A DNA stretch of 43,213 bases from an uncultured delta proteobacterium (GTDB taxonomy: Bacteria > Desulfobacterota > WTBG01 > CAIYCZ01 > CAIRTM01). Of this stretch, positions 33,175 to 41,411 are shown in pieces (positions within the stretch are counted from its first letter, which is position 1; every line of letters starts with the position of its first letter). A program made the position numbers and the translations under genes. A model generated the notes under the pieces. The model saw only the letters and a list, made by a program, of their open reading frames with translations, searched no databases and was not told the DNA's origin. The stretch is from the NCBI GenBank assembly GCA_903911225.1, contig CAIWCT010000136.1, positions 1 to 43,213 on the forward strand. Direction: 5' to 3'.

Positions 33175-34098
33175 CTAATTTGATGGTTTTGTTTCATTCA
33201 AGCGTAGAATGAATGCTTTATTGCCCGCAGCAAAAACGCTTTCCTCCGGGCCGCCCCAGATGGCATTGATAGTTGCCGTCGTGCCGGTGTTCATTGCAAT
33301 CCATTTGTCACCCTGCAGATACAGAATGGCTCCACCTTCGCCGACGGCAAAGGTACCGGCATCTGCGCTGCTCCATATTGCGGAAAGGTTTGTCACCGGG
33401 CCAACGAACATGGAAGACCATGTTTTTCCCTGCAGCCGCAGAATCGTGCCGCCGTTGCCAACGGCAAAAATACCTGTGTCTGCTGTGCCCCAGATTCCTT
33501 TGAGATTTGCCTTTGTGCCGCTCTGCATGGCGGTCCATCTCCCGGACCTCATGCGCAGTATGGTGCCGCTGTTGCCAACGGCATAGAGCCCTGTGCAGCC
33601 ACAGCCCCACACAGCGCTAAGATTGGCCGAGGTGCCGCTTTGCATGGGTGTCCAGTTGTCTGTCTGGAGCCGTAGTATGGTGCCCCCGTTGCCCACTATA
33701 AATGTGCCGCTGTCCGGACTGCCGTAAATACCAATGAGATTTACTGTTGTGCCGCTTGGCATGGCTGCCCAGATACCGGCCTGCAGCCGCAGTATGGTGC
33801 CGCCGTTTCCAACGGCATATACTGTCCCCTCGGGGCTGCACCAGACGCCATTTAGGTTTACCGTCGTGCCGCTTGGCATCTGTGCCCAGCTGTTATTTTG
33901 CAGGCTCCATATGATGCCGCCGCTGCCGACGGCATACAGGTTGCCCTCGACAGTGCCGCTGATAGCATTAAAAGAATATTCTTGCGCTCCGCCGGGGTTT
34001 AGAGCACGCCAGTCCTGCGAAAATGCAACGGACGTGAAGCCTGTTGCCAGAATAAATGCACCGGCTATGATGGCATAAACAGCGCCTGGAATTTTCAT
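33175..34098 (-). CDS. Secreted seven-bladed beta-propeller, exact 39-residue repeats
   Basis: A 307-residue protein. A signal peptide (about 1-28, AIIAGAFILATGFTSVAFSQ) is followed by seven consecutive repeats of exactly 39 residues (29-301) and a 6-residue tail. The repeat pattern is W..M.SGT..NL..IWG....G.FAVGNGGTILRLQ. The lack of any insertion and the count of seven fit a closed beta-propeller exported to the periplasm or outside. It probably binds a protein or sugar; no catalytic motif is seen. I start at ATG 34098, with AGGAG upstream. The longer frame to 34227 reads into a dispersed repeat. Confidence 0.85.
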   Translation of the reverse strand: MKIPGAVYAIIAGAFILATGFTSVAFSQDWRALNPGGAQEYSFNAISGTVEGNLYAVGSGGIIWSLQNNSWAQMPSGTTVNLNGVWCSPEGTVYAVGNGGTILRLQAGIWAAMPSGTTVNLIGIYGSPDSGTFIVGNGGTILRLQTDNWTPMQSGTSANLSAVWGCGCTGLYAVGNSGTILRMRSGRWTAMQSGTKANLKGIWGTADTGIFAVGNGGTILRLQGKTWSSMFVGPVTNLSAIWSSADAGTFAVGEGGAILYLQGDKWIAMNTGTTATINAIWGGPEESVFAAGNKAFILRLNETKPSN

Positions 34099-34125
34099 AT
34101 GCACTCTCCTGCAAACGTTGGACAA

Positions 34126-34347
34126 GAAGACAGTAGTCAAAATTGACACTCTCGAAAAAAGTCGAAAATTCAACAAAATCGTCATACGAAAGCCGGTATC
34201 CAGGAATTTCAGATACTTAAAAAGCACTGGACCCCGGTTTTCACCGGGGTGACGACTTGTGCGAAACCATCAGAATTCAGAATAAAAAATTCAAAACCAA
34301 AAAGTAAATTTTTTTCTACTGACTACCGGCTTCTGAATTCTGCTTTA
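34126..34347. repeat. Dispersed hairpin repeats between the propeller and pit genes
   Basis: This gap carries two elements of the same family as at 1461-1517. One is degraded (about 34181-34204, gtcatacgaaagccggtatc). The other is a perfect hairpin accccggt-tttc-accggggt (34231-34250) flanked by tgg and gacgac. The second could serve as a transcription stop for the pit operon, though it lacks a T-run on that strand. The rest is AT-rich with no gene. Confidence 0.65.
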
Positions 34348-35328
34348 TTATCTGGCGATGATATATATCAGTGCAGACATGGTGGCTGCACACGGTATGG
34401 TAAGAATCCAGGCCCATACAATCTGTCCCGCCACGCCCCAGCGAACGGCCGTAAGACGGCGCAGCGACCCAACGCCCATGATGGATCCGGTGATGGTGTG
34501 GGTTGTGCTCACCGGGATGCCGAAAGCCGATGCGATAAAGAGGCTTATGGCAGCGCTGGTTTCAGCGGAGAAGCCGTCCACGGGCTTAAGTTTTGCAATC
34601 TTCTGGCCCATGGTCTTCACGATGCGCCAGCCACCGAACATGGTGCCCAAGGCTATGGCTGCCTGGCAGGATAGGACTACCCAGAAGGGTATATAAAAAG
34701 TGTTGCCCAAAAGTCCCGCACTGAAAAGAAGGCCTGCGATGACACCCATGGTTTTTTGCGCATCATTGCCTCCGTGACCAAGGCTGTAAAGCGCCGCCGA
34801 CACAAGCTGGCCACGCCTGAAGAGGTTATCAACCTGCCGGGGCGACTTGCGTCGGAATATCCAGCTTACCGCCGTGCCCAGCATGAGCCCGAGCACCAGC
34901 CCCATTACGGGTGATATAAAAATGAAGGCGACGGTTTTGATAATGCCAGGCCAGATAAGCGAGCCTGTGCCGGCCTTGACCACAGCTGCGCCTATGAGGC
35001 CTCCCATGAGCGCGTGCGACGAGCTTGTGGGAAGTCCGAGATACCAGGTCAGCACATCCCACAGGCAGGCCCCTATCAGGGTAGCAAAGATTATGTCGGC
35101 ATCAATGACCGAGAGTTCTACAATACCCTTACCGATAGTGCCTGCAACATGGAGCCCGAAAAAGAGAAAAGCGATAAAATTGAAAAAAGCGGCCCAGATA
35201 ACCGCCTGCCGCGGGGTTAGGACGCGCGTAGAAACAACGGTGGCGATTGAGTTGGCCGAATCATGGAAGCCGTTCAGGAAGTCAAACAGCAGCGCCAGAA
35301 AGATCAGAAAAATGAGCCAGAGTGTCAT
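34348..35328 (-). CDS. pit: Inorganic phosphate transporter, Pit family
   Basis: A 326-residue inner-membrane permease. The two PHO4/Pit signatures are visible: GFHDSANSIATVVSTR near the N-terminus and GHGGNDAQKTMGVIAG in the middle, plus a late VSTTHTITGSIMG. About nine to ten membrane segments are expected. It takes up phosphate, usually as a metal-phosphate complex driven by protons, with lower affinity than Pst. It lies 5 bp after the DUF47 gene, its usual regulatory partner, and both are transcribed in the same direction as the pst operon. Confidence 0.95.
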   Translation of the reverse strand: MTLWLIFLIFLALLFDFLNGFHDSANSIATVVSTRVLTPRQAVIWAAFFNFIAFLFFGLHVAGTIGKGIVELSVIDADIIFATLIGACLWDVLTWYLGLPTSSSHALMGGLIGAAVVKAGTGSLIWPGIIKTVAFIFISPVMGLVLGLMLGTAVSWIFRRKSPRQVDNLFRRGQLVSAALYSLGHGGNDAQKTMGVIAGLLFSAGLLGNTFYIPFWVVLSCQAAIALGTMFGGWRIVKTMGQKIAKLKPVDGFSAETSAAISLFIASAFGIPVSTTHTITGSIMGVGSLRRLTAVRWGVAGQIVWAWILTIPCAATMSALIYIIAR

Positions 35329-35333
35329 GGCGG

Positions 35334-35963
35334 CTATGCCTGTTTAACCATAATTGATTCAATAACATTGGCAACATCTTCGCACTGATCAAGGGCCCTT
35401 TCCGCATCTTGGAAAATATCCTTCCATTTGATGATATATAGAGGATCGAAGCTGTTGTCAAAAAGTTTGCCGATAGTTTCGTCCCGGAGCTGATCGCCCA
35501 GATTTTCAAGCCGGTTTATTTCAATGCAGGCTTCTGAAATGATTTTTACGTTTTTGAGATTGCGCAGCCCGCGAACGGCAGCGGCGAGGGACTTTACCGA
35601 CTGCTCGATAAGCTCGGAGAATCGGATAAGGTCTTTACTTACGCTGTTATGCAGATTGTAGAGAAGCAGGCGCTTGGTTATGGCGTGAATGATGTCAACG
35701 ACGCTATCGAACCGGTGCGCAAGCGCATAAATATCTTCCCGATCGAAAGGGGTAATGAAGGTTCGGTTCAGCTTATCGATGATTTCATGGGTTATGTCAT
35801 CACAGAGATGCTCGATGGCCCGCATTTTCTCATTTGCTGCTTCATCAAAGGTGCCCTCCGCGGCAAACTGCTTGAATAATCGTGCAGCATCCACTGATGC
35901 ATCGGCCATTTTATCAAACAGGTCAAAAAATTGGTGCTCTCTGGGAAGCAGGCTGAATCCCAT
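35334..35963 (-). CDS. DUF47/PhoU-like Pit accessory protein
   Basis: A 209-residue all-helical protein of the DUF47 (TIGR00153) family, distantly related to PhoU. It starts MGFSLLPREHQFFDLFDKMA. Conserved acidic clusters are seen in IEHLCDDITHEIIDKLN, PFDREDIYALAHRFDSVVD and NRLENLGDQLRDE. Such proteins are almost always encoded next to pit and are thought to control it. ATG 35963 is chosen for its strong GGAGG site; the open frame continues upstream but without family similarity. Confidence 0.92.
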   Translation of the reverse strand: MGFSLLPREHQFFDLFDKMADASVDAARLFKQFAAEGTFDEAANEKMRAIEHLCDDITHEIIDKLNRTFITPFDREDIYALAHRFDSVVDIIHAITKRLLLYNLHNSVSKDLIRFSELIEQSVKSLAAAVRGLRNLKNVKIISEACIEINRLENLGDQLRDETIGKLFDNSFDPLYIIKWKDIFQDAERALDQCEDVANVIESIMVKQA

Positions 35964-36064
35964 GTCTTTCTCCTCCAGCGTGTGGTTGTTCGAGCGAGGG
36001 CTACAAAGCAAGCTGCATGGCAGCGTGTCTCTCGGGCAAGATAAGCGCCTTTCGGCGTTGAATA

Positions 36065-36093
36065 TGTATAGCAGAGCAGGGTTTGTTTGACAA
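36065..36093 (-). promoter_or_regulatory. Sigma-70-type promoter for DUF47-pit
   Basis: On the minus strand TTGTCA (36093-36088) is followed after 17 bases by TATACA (36070-36065), about 100 bases before the DUF47 start. It suggests that DUF47-pit can be transcribed separately from the pst genes 220 bp upstream. No TTAAC repeat array is seen here, so this promoter may not belong to the phosphate regulon. Confidence 0.45.
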
Positions 36094-36184
36094 GTTTCTT
36101 GAGAAAATTCATGCGGGCCTTTATGTGTACTGCCCTTATGGGCGAAGGCCGGCTGCAGGCATGGCATTGAACCGGCCCCTGGCA

Positions 36185-36937
36185 TCAGCCGAAGCGGCCG
36201 GTAATATAGCCGTCAGTCCGATTATCTGAGGGCGCGGTAAATATTTTGGAAGTATCGCCGAACTCGATAAGGTCCCCCAGCAGCATGAATCCCGTATGAT
36301 CCGATACGCGGGCAGCCTGCTGCATATTGTGGGTAACGATCAGGATGGTATAGTCTTTTTTCAGCTCGATCATCAGCTCTTCGATTCTCAGGGTGGCAAT
36401 AGGGTCAAGGGCTGAACAGGGCTCGTCCAGAAGAATGATCTGCGGCTCCACGGTGAGCAGCCGAGCGATACACAGGCGCTGCTTCATCTCTTCTGAAAGA
36501 TTCATGGCAGATGTATGGCGCTTGTCCTTAAGATCGTCCCACAGGTCAACAGACTTGAGGCACCGCTCCACAATTTCGGCGTGCTGCCGTTTCGGGATGC
36601 CGTGCACCCTGAGCCCGTAGAGGAGATTGTCCTGCACGGAAAACGGAAAGGGATTGGGCCGCTGAAACACCATGCCAATGTTTTTTCGCAGCTCGATAAT
36701 GTCGATGCTGTCAATTGGCCGGTCGTTAACAAAAATAGAGCCGGTCACCTTCACATCGTCGATGAGATCGTTCATGCGGTTAAAGCAGCGCAGCAGCGTT
36801 GATTTGCCGCAGCCCGACGGCCCGATAAGGGCGGTTATGGCATTGCGGTAGACGCAGAAGTCGACATCCTTCAGCCCGTGAAAGGCGCCGTAATAGAGAT
36901 TTAGCTTTTCTGTTTTAAGGGCGCAGTCGAGCATCAT
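36185..36937 (-). CDS. pstB1: Phosphate ABC transporter ATPase with degenerate signature (PstB paralogue 1)
   Basis: A 250-residue PstB. Walker A is GPSGCGKST at 39-47, the Q-loop has Gln92 (MVFQRPNPFPFS), Walker B is IILLDEPCSALDP with Glu172, and the H-loop has His203 (VTHNMQQ). All of these are intact. The ABC signature, LSGGQQQR in normal PstB, reads LSEEMKQR (147-154). A signature motif completes the ATP site of the partner subunit, so in a dimer this defect disables the opposite site. The gene overlaps the other pstB by 4 bp; the two probably form a heterodimer driving PstC/PstA. Confidence 0.92.
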   Translation of the reverse strand: MMLDCALKTEKLNLYYGAFHGLKDVDFCVYRNAITALIGPSGCGKSTLLRCFNRMNDLIDDVKVTGSIFVNDRPIDSIDIIELRKNIGMVFQRPNPFPFSVQDNLLYGLRVHGIPKRQHAEIVERCLKSVDLWDDLKDKRHTSAMNLSEEMKQRLCIARLLTVEPQIILLDEPCSALDPIATLRIEELMIELKKDYTILIVTHNMQQAARVSDHTGFMLLGDLIEFGDTSKIFTAPSDNRTDGYITGRFG

Positions 36938-37689
36938 CCGAATTTTCCCTGGATATAATCTTCAGTTCTTTTGATGGACGGGTTGGTGAAAATTTTATCC
37001 GTAGCCCCGAACTCAACCAGTTCGCCCATGTAGAAGAATGCGGAAAAGTCCGTGGCGCGGGCGATCTGCTTGGTGTTGTTGGATACCAGGATGATGGTAA
37101 AGTCCTTTTTGAGCTCGTTTAAGGCCTCTTCGATTTTGGCCGTTGATATGGGGTCAAGGCCCGAGCAGGGCTCATCCAGCAGAATAATTTCAGGCTGCAG
37201 CGCAAGGGTTCGGGCCAGGCAGAGCCGCTGCTGCTGGCCGCCCGAGAGTTTTAATGCCGAGGTCTGCTGACGGTCATACACCTCTTCCCAGAGCACCGCT
37301 TTTTTTAGGCTCGCTTCAACAATATCCTGCAAGTCGGTTTTTTTTGTTATGCCCTTCAGGCGCGGGCCATAGGCGATATTTTCAAAAATGGAGCGCGGCA
37401 GCGGCAGCGGTACGGCAAACACAGTGCCCACCCGGCGTCGCAGACCCACCACATCAACAGATTTTCCCAGAATATCTTCCCCGTCTATGGACAGGCTGCC
37501 TTGAATTTTTACCTTGTCTTCAAAATCGATCATTCGGTTTATAAGCGATATAAGCGTCGACTTGCCGCTGCCGGCTGGCCCCATGAGGCCCGTGATCATA
37601 TTTTTATATATCTCAAGGTCGATGCCTTTAAGCACCGGTGCATCACCGAACCATAGGCTGAGATTTTCTGCGCGAATTTTTGATTCCAT
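36934..37689 (-). CDS. pstB2: Phosphate ABC transporter ATPase with altered Q- and H-loops (PstB paralogue 2)
   Basis: A 251-residue PstB. Walker A (GPAGSGKST, 37-45), signature LSGGQQQR (148-155) and Walker B IILLDEPCSGLDP with Glu173 are normal. The Q-loop Gln is replaced by Ala92 (GTVFAVPLPLP, where PstB has VFQRPNPFP), and the H-loop His by Asn204 (LVSNNTKQ versus VTHNMQQ). These losses complement those of the neighbouring paralogue. The gene starts 49 bp after pstA and overlaps the next pstB gene by 4 bp. Confidence 0.92.
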   Translation of the reverse strand: MESKIRAENLSLWFGDAPVLKGIDLEIYKNMITGLMGPAGSGKSTLISLINRMIDFEDKVKIQGSLSIDGEDILGKSVDVVGLRRRVGTVFAVPLPLPRSIFENIAYGPRLKGITKKTDLQDIVEASLKKAVLWEEVYDRQQTSALKLSGGQQQRLCLARTLALQPEIILLDEPCSGLDPISTAKIEEALNELKKDFTIILVSNNTKQIARATDFSAFFYMGELVEFGATDKIFTNPSIKRTEDYIQGKFG

Positions 37690-37738
37690 TTCAACCGATC
37701 AAGCTAATGAAACTAATTAAACCAGCTAAATATGTTTT

Positions 37739-38575
37739 TTATGAATACTTCGATGTGACTTTATTCATTGTGTAATAGGCAAGAATATTTATTGCCAGAA
37801 TGCTCACCACGAGCACAAGAGCCGTTGCATAGGCCTTTTCCATGGAGATACCTTCACGTGCAAGAATATAGAAATGTACAGCCATGGTACGGCCCGAATC
37901 CATAAGCGATGTGGGCAGGCGCAGCGAGCTGCCCATGGTGAAAATAACTGCTGCTGTTTCCCCTACTGCCCGACCGATGCTCAGCATGATACCCGTCAGG
38001 ATGCCGGGTGCAGCTGACGGCAGCACCACTTTAACCGTTGTTTCCCATTTGGTGGCCCCGAGCGAGTGGCTCACGATGCGCAGATTTTTGGGCACCGCCT
38101 TGATGGCCTCCTCGCTGGTGCGGATGATGGTCGGTAGAATCATAATGGTCATGGTAAAGGCGCCCGCCAGCAGCGACCAGCCCATGCCCAGCTTGATGAC
38201 GAAAAAAATGAACCCGAACAGGCCGTAAATGATCGAGGGTATGCCTGCCAGCGACTCGACGCCGAATCGGATGATACTGGTGAAGCGCGACTCTTTCGTG
38301 TATTCGGTCAGGTAGATGGCGGTACCAATGCCCAGAGGTGTTGCAAAAAGAATGGAAAGCGCCACGAGGAAAAGCGTACCGATGATGGCGGGGAAAATGC
38401 CGCCATGGCGGCCCATGTCTTCCGGGTAGGTAAGCATGAATGACAGGCCGCAGTTGGAAATGCCTTTGACAAATATTATGAACACGATGATAACGAGTAT
38501 GCCGACAGTGAAGTATGCCTGCATGCTGAGCGTACGGCTGACCAGCTTGTCGATAAGGCGCGGATTGATTCTCAT
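37739..38575 (-). CDS. pstA: Phosphate ABC transporter permease PstA
   Basis: A 278-residue inner-membrane permease with about six membrane segments. The EAA-type coupling loop that contacts the ATPases is seen as VPKNLRIVSHSLGATKWET, preceded by the family block GVESLAGIPSIIYGLFGF and followed by SIGRAVGETAAVIFT. It forms the transport channel together with PstC. Its start overlaps the end of pstC by 4 bp (ATGA). Confidence 0.93.
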   Translation of the reverse strand: MRINPRLIDKLVSRTLSMQAYFTVGILVIIVFIIFVKGISNCGLSFMLTYPEDMGRHGGIFPAIIGTLFLVALSILFATPLGIGTAIYLTEYTKESRFTSIIRFGVESLAGIPSIIYGLFGFIFFVIKLGMGWSLLAGAFTMTIMILPTIIRTSEEAIKAVPKNLRIVSHSLGATKWETTVKVVLPSAAPGILTGIMLSIGRAVGETAAVIFTMGSSLRLPTSLMDSGRTMAVHFYILAREGISMEKAYATALVLVVSILAINILAYYTMNKVTSKYS

Positions 38576-39438
38576 TTAATCACCGTCCTTCTGATGACGA
38601 AGTTGGCCAGGTAATTCAGCACCATGATAATGCTCAGCAGCACCACGCCGGTTGAAAAGAGTCCCATCCTGTGGTCGCCGCTGGCGTAGGAAAGCTCAAG
38701 GGCTATGTTGCTGGTAAGCGTGCGCAGGGGATCGAGCATGTCTGTGGGGATTTTCAGGGCATTGCCCGCCACCATGATCACGGCCATGGTTTCCCCTACG
38801 GCGCGTCCCATGCCGAGAATGCAGCTTGCAAGTATGCCTGATTTTGCCGCAGGGATAACCACGCGGCTGGTGCTCTGCCACTGGGTTGAGCCCATGGCAA
38901 GTGCGCCTTCCCGGTAGCTGCGGGGCACGCTCGTAAGGGCATCATAGGAAATGCTGATGATCGTGGGCAGAATCATAATCCCCAGCACGATTGACGTGGC
39001 AAGCAGCGAAAAACCCGAGCCGCCGATAAATTGTCTGATGAAGGGAACAATATAGATAACGCCCAGAAAGCCGTAGACGACTGACGGAATACCTGCAAGC
39101 AGTTCAAGTGCGGGCTTTAGGAACAATTTTTGCTGCCTGCCTGCGTATTCTGCAAGGTAGATCGCGCATCCGAGGCCCAGCGGCGCCCCGATGAACAAGG
39201 CGCCGAAGGTCACCAGAAACGATGAAACGATCATGGGGAAGATGCCGAAAAGGCCCTTGGTGGGTGCCCACTTCATGCCGAAAACAATGTTTTTGACTCC
39301 CACCTTGTAAAACAGCGGCAGGCCTTCTACCAGTATGAAGGCAAAAATAAGAAACAGGAACAGCAGCGATGAGAAGGCACACGCCGTAAGTATCTGCTTG
39401 ATGATGCGCTCTTTGAGCACTGCTTTACTTGGACTCAT
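38572..39438 (-). CDS. pstC: Phosphate ABC transporter permease PstC
   Basis: A 288-residue permease with about six membrane segments. Blocks LELLAGIPSVVYGFLGVIYI, VPRSYREGALAMGSTQWQS (ATPase-coupling loop) and GMGRAVGETMAVIMVAGNAL are typical. The first membrane segment is followed by a short periplasmic loop (FGMKWAPTKGLFGIFPM) characteristic of PstC. It overlaps the 3' end of pstS by 14 bp. Confidence 0.93.
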   Translation of the reverse strand: MSPSKAVLKERIIKQILTACAFSSLLFLFLIFAFILVEGLPLFYKVGVKNIVFGMKWAPTKGLFGIFPMIVSSFLVTFGALFIGAPLGLGCAIYLAEYAGRQQKLFLKPALELLAGIPSVVYGFLGVIYIVPFIRQFIGGSGFSLLATSIVLGIMILPTIISISYDALTSVPRSYREGALAMGSTQWQSTSRVVIPAAKSGILASCILGMGRAVGETMAVIMVAGNALKIPTDMLDPLRTLTSNIALELSYASGDHRMGLFSTGVVLLSIIMVLNYLANFVIRRTVIK

Positions 39439-40246
39439 TGACCGGAATCAGCCCTTCCTTTTTCAAAATAAGCTGGCCGTCTTTTGACAGCACATAGTTG
39501 ATAAACGTGGTTGCATCGCCGGTGGGAGTTCCCATTGTGAGATAGAGAAACGGCCTGACGATTTTATACTGCTTTTTTTTAATGGCGTCGGCTGTGGGCT
39601 TGACATCATCGATGTTGACCGCTGACACGCGCGTATCGACCATCCCGAGCGATAGATACCCGACGGCATACGGGTCTGTGGCAACCACTTCTTTCACCGA
39701 TCCGTTTGAATCCTGCACCATGATGCCGTCGTCGATGAAATCTTTGTGCATCACCAGTTCTTCAAAAGCACCGCGCGTGCCCGAGCCTTCCTCGCGCGTC
39801 ACCGCATCGATTCTGCGGTCGAGCCAGCCAAGCTCCTTCCAGTTTTTTATTTTTCCGCTAAAAATATCGCGGACCTGGGAAAGCTTCAGGCTGGTCACGG
39901 GATTATCGGGATGCACCACGATGGCAATGCCGTCCAGGCAGATCGTTATTTCCTGGAGCGTTTTTTCGTCTGGTTTTAACTCGCGTGAGCTCATGCCAAT
40001 ATCGACGGTTTTATTCATGCAGGCCTGTATGCCCGCTGTCGAGCCGCCGGACTGCACATTCACCCTGAAGGTCGGCTGCTCAACCATGAAATGTTCGGCC
40101 AGCTTTTCCGTAAACGGCATGACCGATGTGGACCCGGCGATATTGACGATGTGTTTGTTGTAGATGGCCTTGGACGTAGAGTCGCCGCCGCAGCCTATCG
40201 CTCCCAGAACCATCACCGTTAGTAGAAGTGCCCTGCATATGCTCAT
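39425..40246 (-). CDS. pstS: Phosphate-binding lipoprotein PstS
   Basis: A 273-residue periplasmic phosphate-binding protein. The N-terminus has a lipoprotein signal ending GAIGC (Cys19), so it should be anchored to a membrane. Phosphate-contact loops are visible in NIAGSTSVMPF, SSRELKPDE and TREEGSGTRGAFEEL. It delivers phosphate to PstC/PstA. It starts 7 bp after phoU ends, making it the second gene of the operon. Confidence 0.94.
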   Translation of the reverse strand: MSICRALLLTVMVLGAIGCGGDSTSKAIYNKHIVNIAGSTSVMPFTEKLAEHFMVEQPTFRVNVQSGGSTAGIQACMNKTVDIGMSSRELKPDEKTLQEITICLDGIAIVVHPDNPVTSLKLSQVRDIFSGKIKNWKELGWLDRRIDAVTREEGSGTRGAFEELVMHKDFIDDGIMVQDSNGSVKEVVATDPYAVGYLSLGMVDTRVSAVNIDDVKPTADAIKKKQYKIVRPFLYLTMGTPTGDATTFINYVLSKDGQLILKKEGLIPVNESK

Positions 40247-40253
40247 CAGGCTC

Positions 40254-40934
40254 TTATACCTCCTGGGTGTCCCTGAGATGCCGCATTATTTTGCCTTCAA
40301 CCATGAAAACAACCAGTTCGGCTATGTTGACGGCATGGTCGGCGATGCGCTCGAGATATTTTGATATAAACAGCAGCCGTGTGGCCCGCGGCACGCAGCC
40401 ATAGTCCTTTGCCATTAAGTTCACCAGTTCGTGATAAATCTGGTTCAGGGCATGATCGACTTTTTCATCTTCTTCAACGACTGCCCGGGCCGCAATGGGG
40501 TCTTCATTTACAAAAGAGTTCAAGCTGTCTCTGAGCATCTGCTGCACGCTCAGTGCCATCTGCGGCAGGGTTATATAGGGCTTCAGCTGAGGCTCTTTAT
40601 TTAGTTCAAGCACCCGCTCGGAGATATTAACGGCCATATCGCCGATGCGTTCAAGGTCGTAGTTGATTTTTATGGCCGTGGTGATAAAGCGCAGGTCGCG
40701 CGCCGCGGGCTGCCGCAGCGCAAGCAGGCGTAGGCAGAACTCGTCTATTTCGATCTCTTCGTTGTCAATAAAATCGTCGTCGGCGATGATTTTCTGGGCG
40801 GTTTCCGAACTGCGCTCCTCAAGGGCCTGAATTGCATCGCGTATGGCGCGCTCAACCCGGCCGCCCACCAGCAGCAGCCGCTCCTTTAAATCATGCAGTT
40901 CTTTGTCGAATGATTTGTAAATATGACCGTCCAT
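40254..40934 (-). CDS. phoU: Phosphate transport regulator PhoU
   Basis: A 226-residue helical protein with two PhoU repeats. The metal-binding signatures are in KINYDLERIGDMAVNISER and FISKYLERIADHAVNIAEL. PhoU links Pst transporter state to the PhoR sensor kinase and prevents toxic phosphate uptake. Here it is the first gene of the operon (AAGGAG ribosome-binding site), whereas in E. coli it is the last. No phoR/phoB genes are in the window. Confidence 0.94.
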   Translation of the reverse strand: MDGHIYKSFDKELHDLKERLLLVGGRVERAIRDAIQALEERSSETAQKIIADDDFIDNEEIEIDEFCLRLLALRQPAARDLRFITTAIKINYDLERIGDMAVNISERVLELNKEPQLKPYITLPQMALSVQQMLRDSLNSFVNEDPIAARAVVEEDEKVDHALNQIYHELVNLMAKDYGCVPRATRLLFISKYLERIADHAVNIAELVVFMVEGKIMRHLRDTQEV

Positions 40935-41241
40935 GTATCTGGTCTCCTTGAGTTAAAATGTTGCGGGACTTTGGGGCTCTATGTGCGCACCGGAATTTAT
41001 GACTAGTTGGCCTTCGCATTTGATTTTATAGGCCCCCTCACCCCAACCCTCTCCCACAAGGGGCGAGGGAGCCTGTCTTTCCCCTCCCTTGATGGGAGGG
41101 GATGAAGGGGAGGGTGCCTACAACATCTAATTTTAAATGTGAAAACCAACTGGGACTTTGTTCGCCAAGCGCCGAGACTGTTTATTATGCATGTTTTCAG
41201 CCTGTGAAGTCAAGCTTTAGCTCCCCGGTCTTCTGAAAAAA
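40935..41241. other. Divergent gap between phoU and the porin operon, with a CCCTCACCCC-type repeat
   Basis: Most of this stretch is a GC-rich dispersed repeat (about 41033-41118). It begins cccctcaccccaaccctctc and includes the perfect hairpin cccctccc-ttgat-gggagggg (41081-41101). Repeats of this type are common in proteobacterial intergenic regions. A phoU promoter must lie here, but I do not see a clear one. Confidence 0.6.
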
Positions 41242-41339
41242 TTAACCGAATCTTAACAGAAAGCTTCCTCAGACTTAACCGAAGTTTAACATACTATTAA
41301 CTGAAAGTTTAAAAGAGGTTAACAAAGCAGGGCTAGAAT
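41242..41339 (+). promoter_or_regulatory. Pho-box-like array of 11-bp TTAAC repeats and -10 box
   Basis: TTAAC starts at 41242, 41253, 41275, 41286, 41297 and 41319, all multiples of 11 bases apart. The intermediate slots at 41264 (cttcc) and 41308 (tttaa) are degenerate. Many units continue as TTAACNGAA. A -10-like TAGAAT (41334-41339) lies 10 bases after the last unit, which therefore takes the place of a -35 box. PhoB in E. coli and PhoP in Bacillus bind direct repeats with 11-bp spacing, the latter with a TTAACA-type half site. The array precedes a secreted protein and a porin and faces the pst operon. Confidence 0.72.
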
Positions 41340-41411
41340 CCCCCCATAACGTGCCACAACGGCAACAAGAGTAACGAACTTATTTATGGAGAAGAAAGGG
41401 AGGCAAAAGTT

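Noticed and set aside
33175-34014. Regularly spaced repeats that could suggest a CRISPR array
   Set aside because: The 117-bp units are in frame, translate into propeller blades and vary like protein repeats; there are no short identical repeats with unique spacers and no cas genes.
34126-34227. Longer N-terminus for the propeller protein
   Set aside because: The extension reads into the dispersed hairpin repeat, while ATG 34098 has a good ribosome-binding site and begins a typical signal peptide.
35964-36184. Extension of the DUF47 frame up to 36185
   Set aside because: The added 74 residues have no family similarity, and the ATG at 35963 has a strong GGAGG site.
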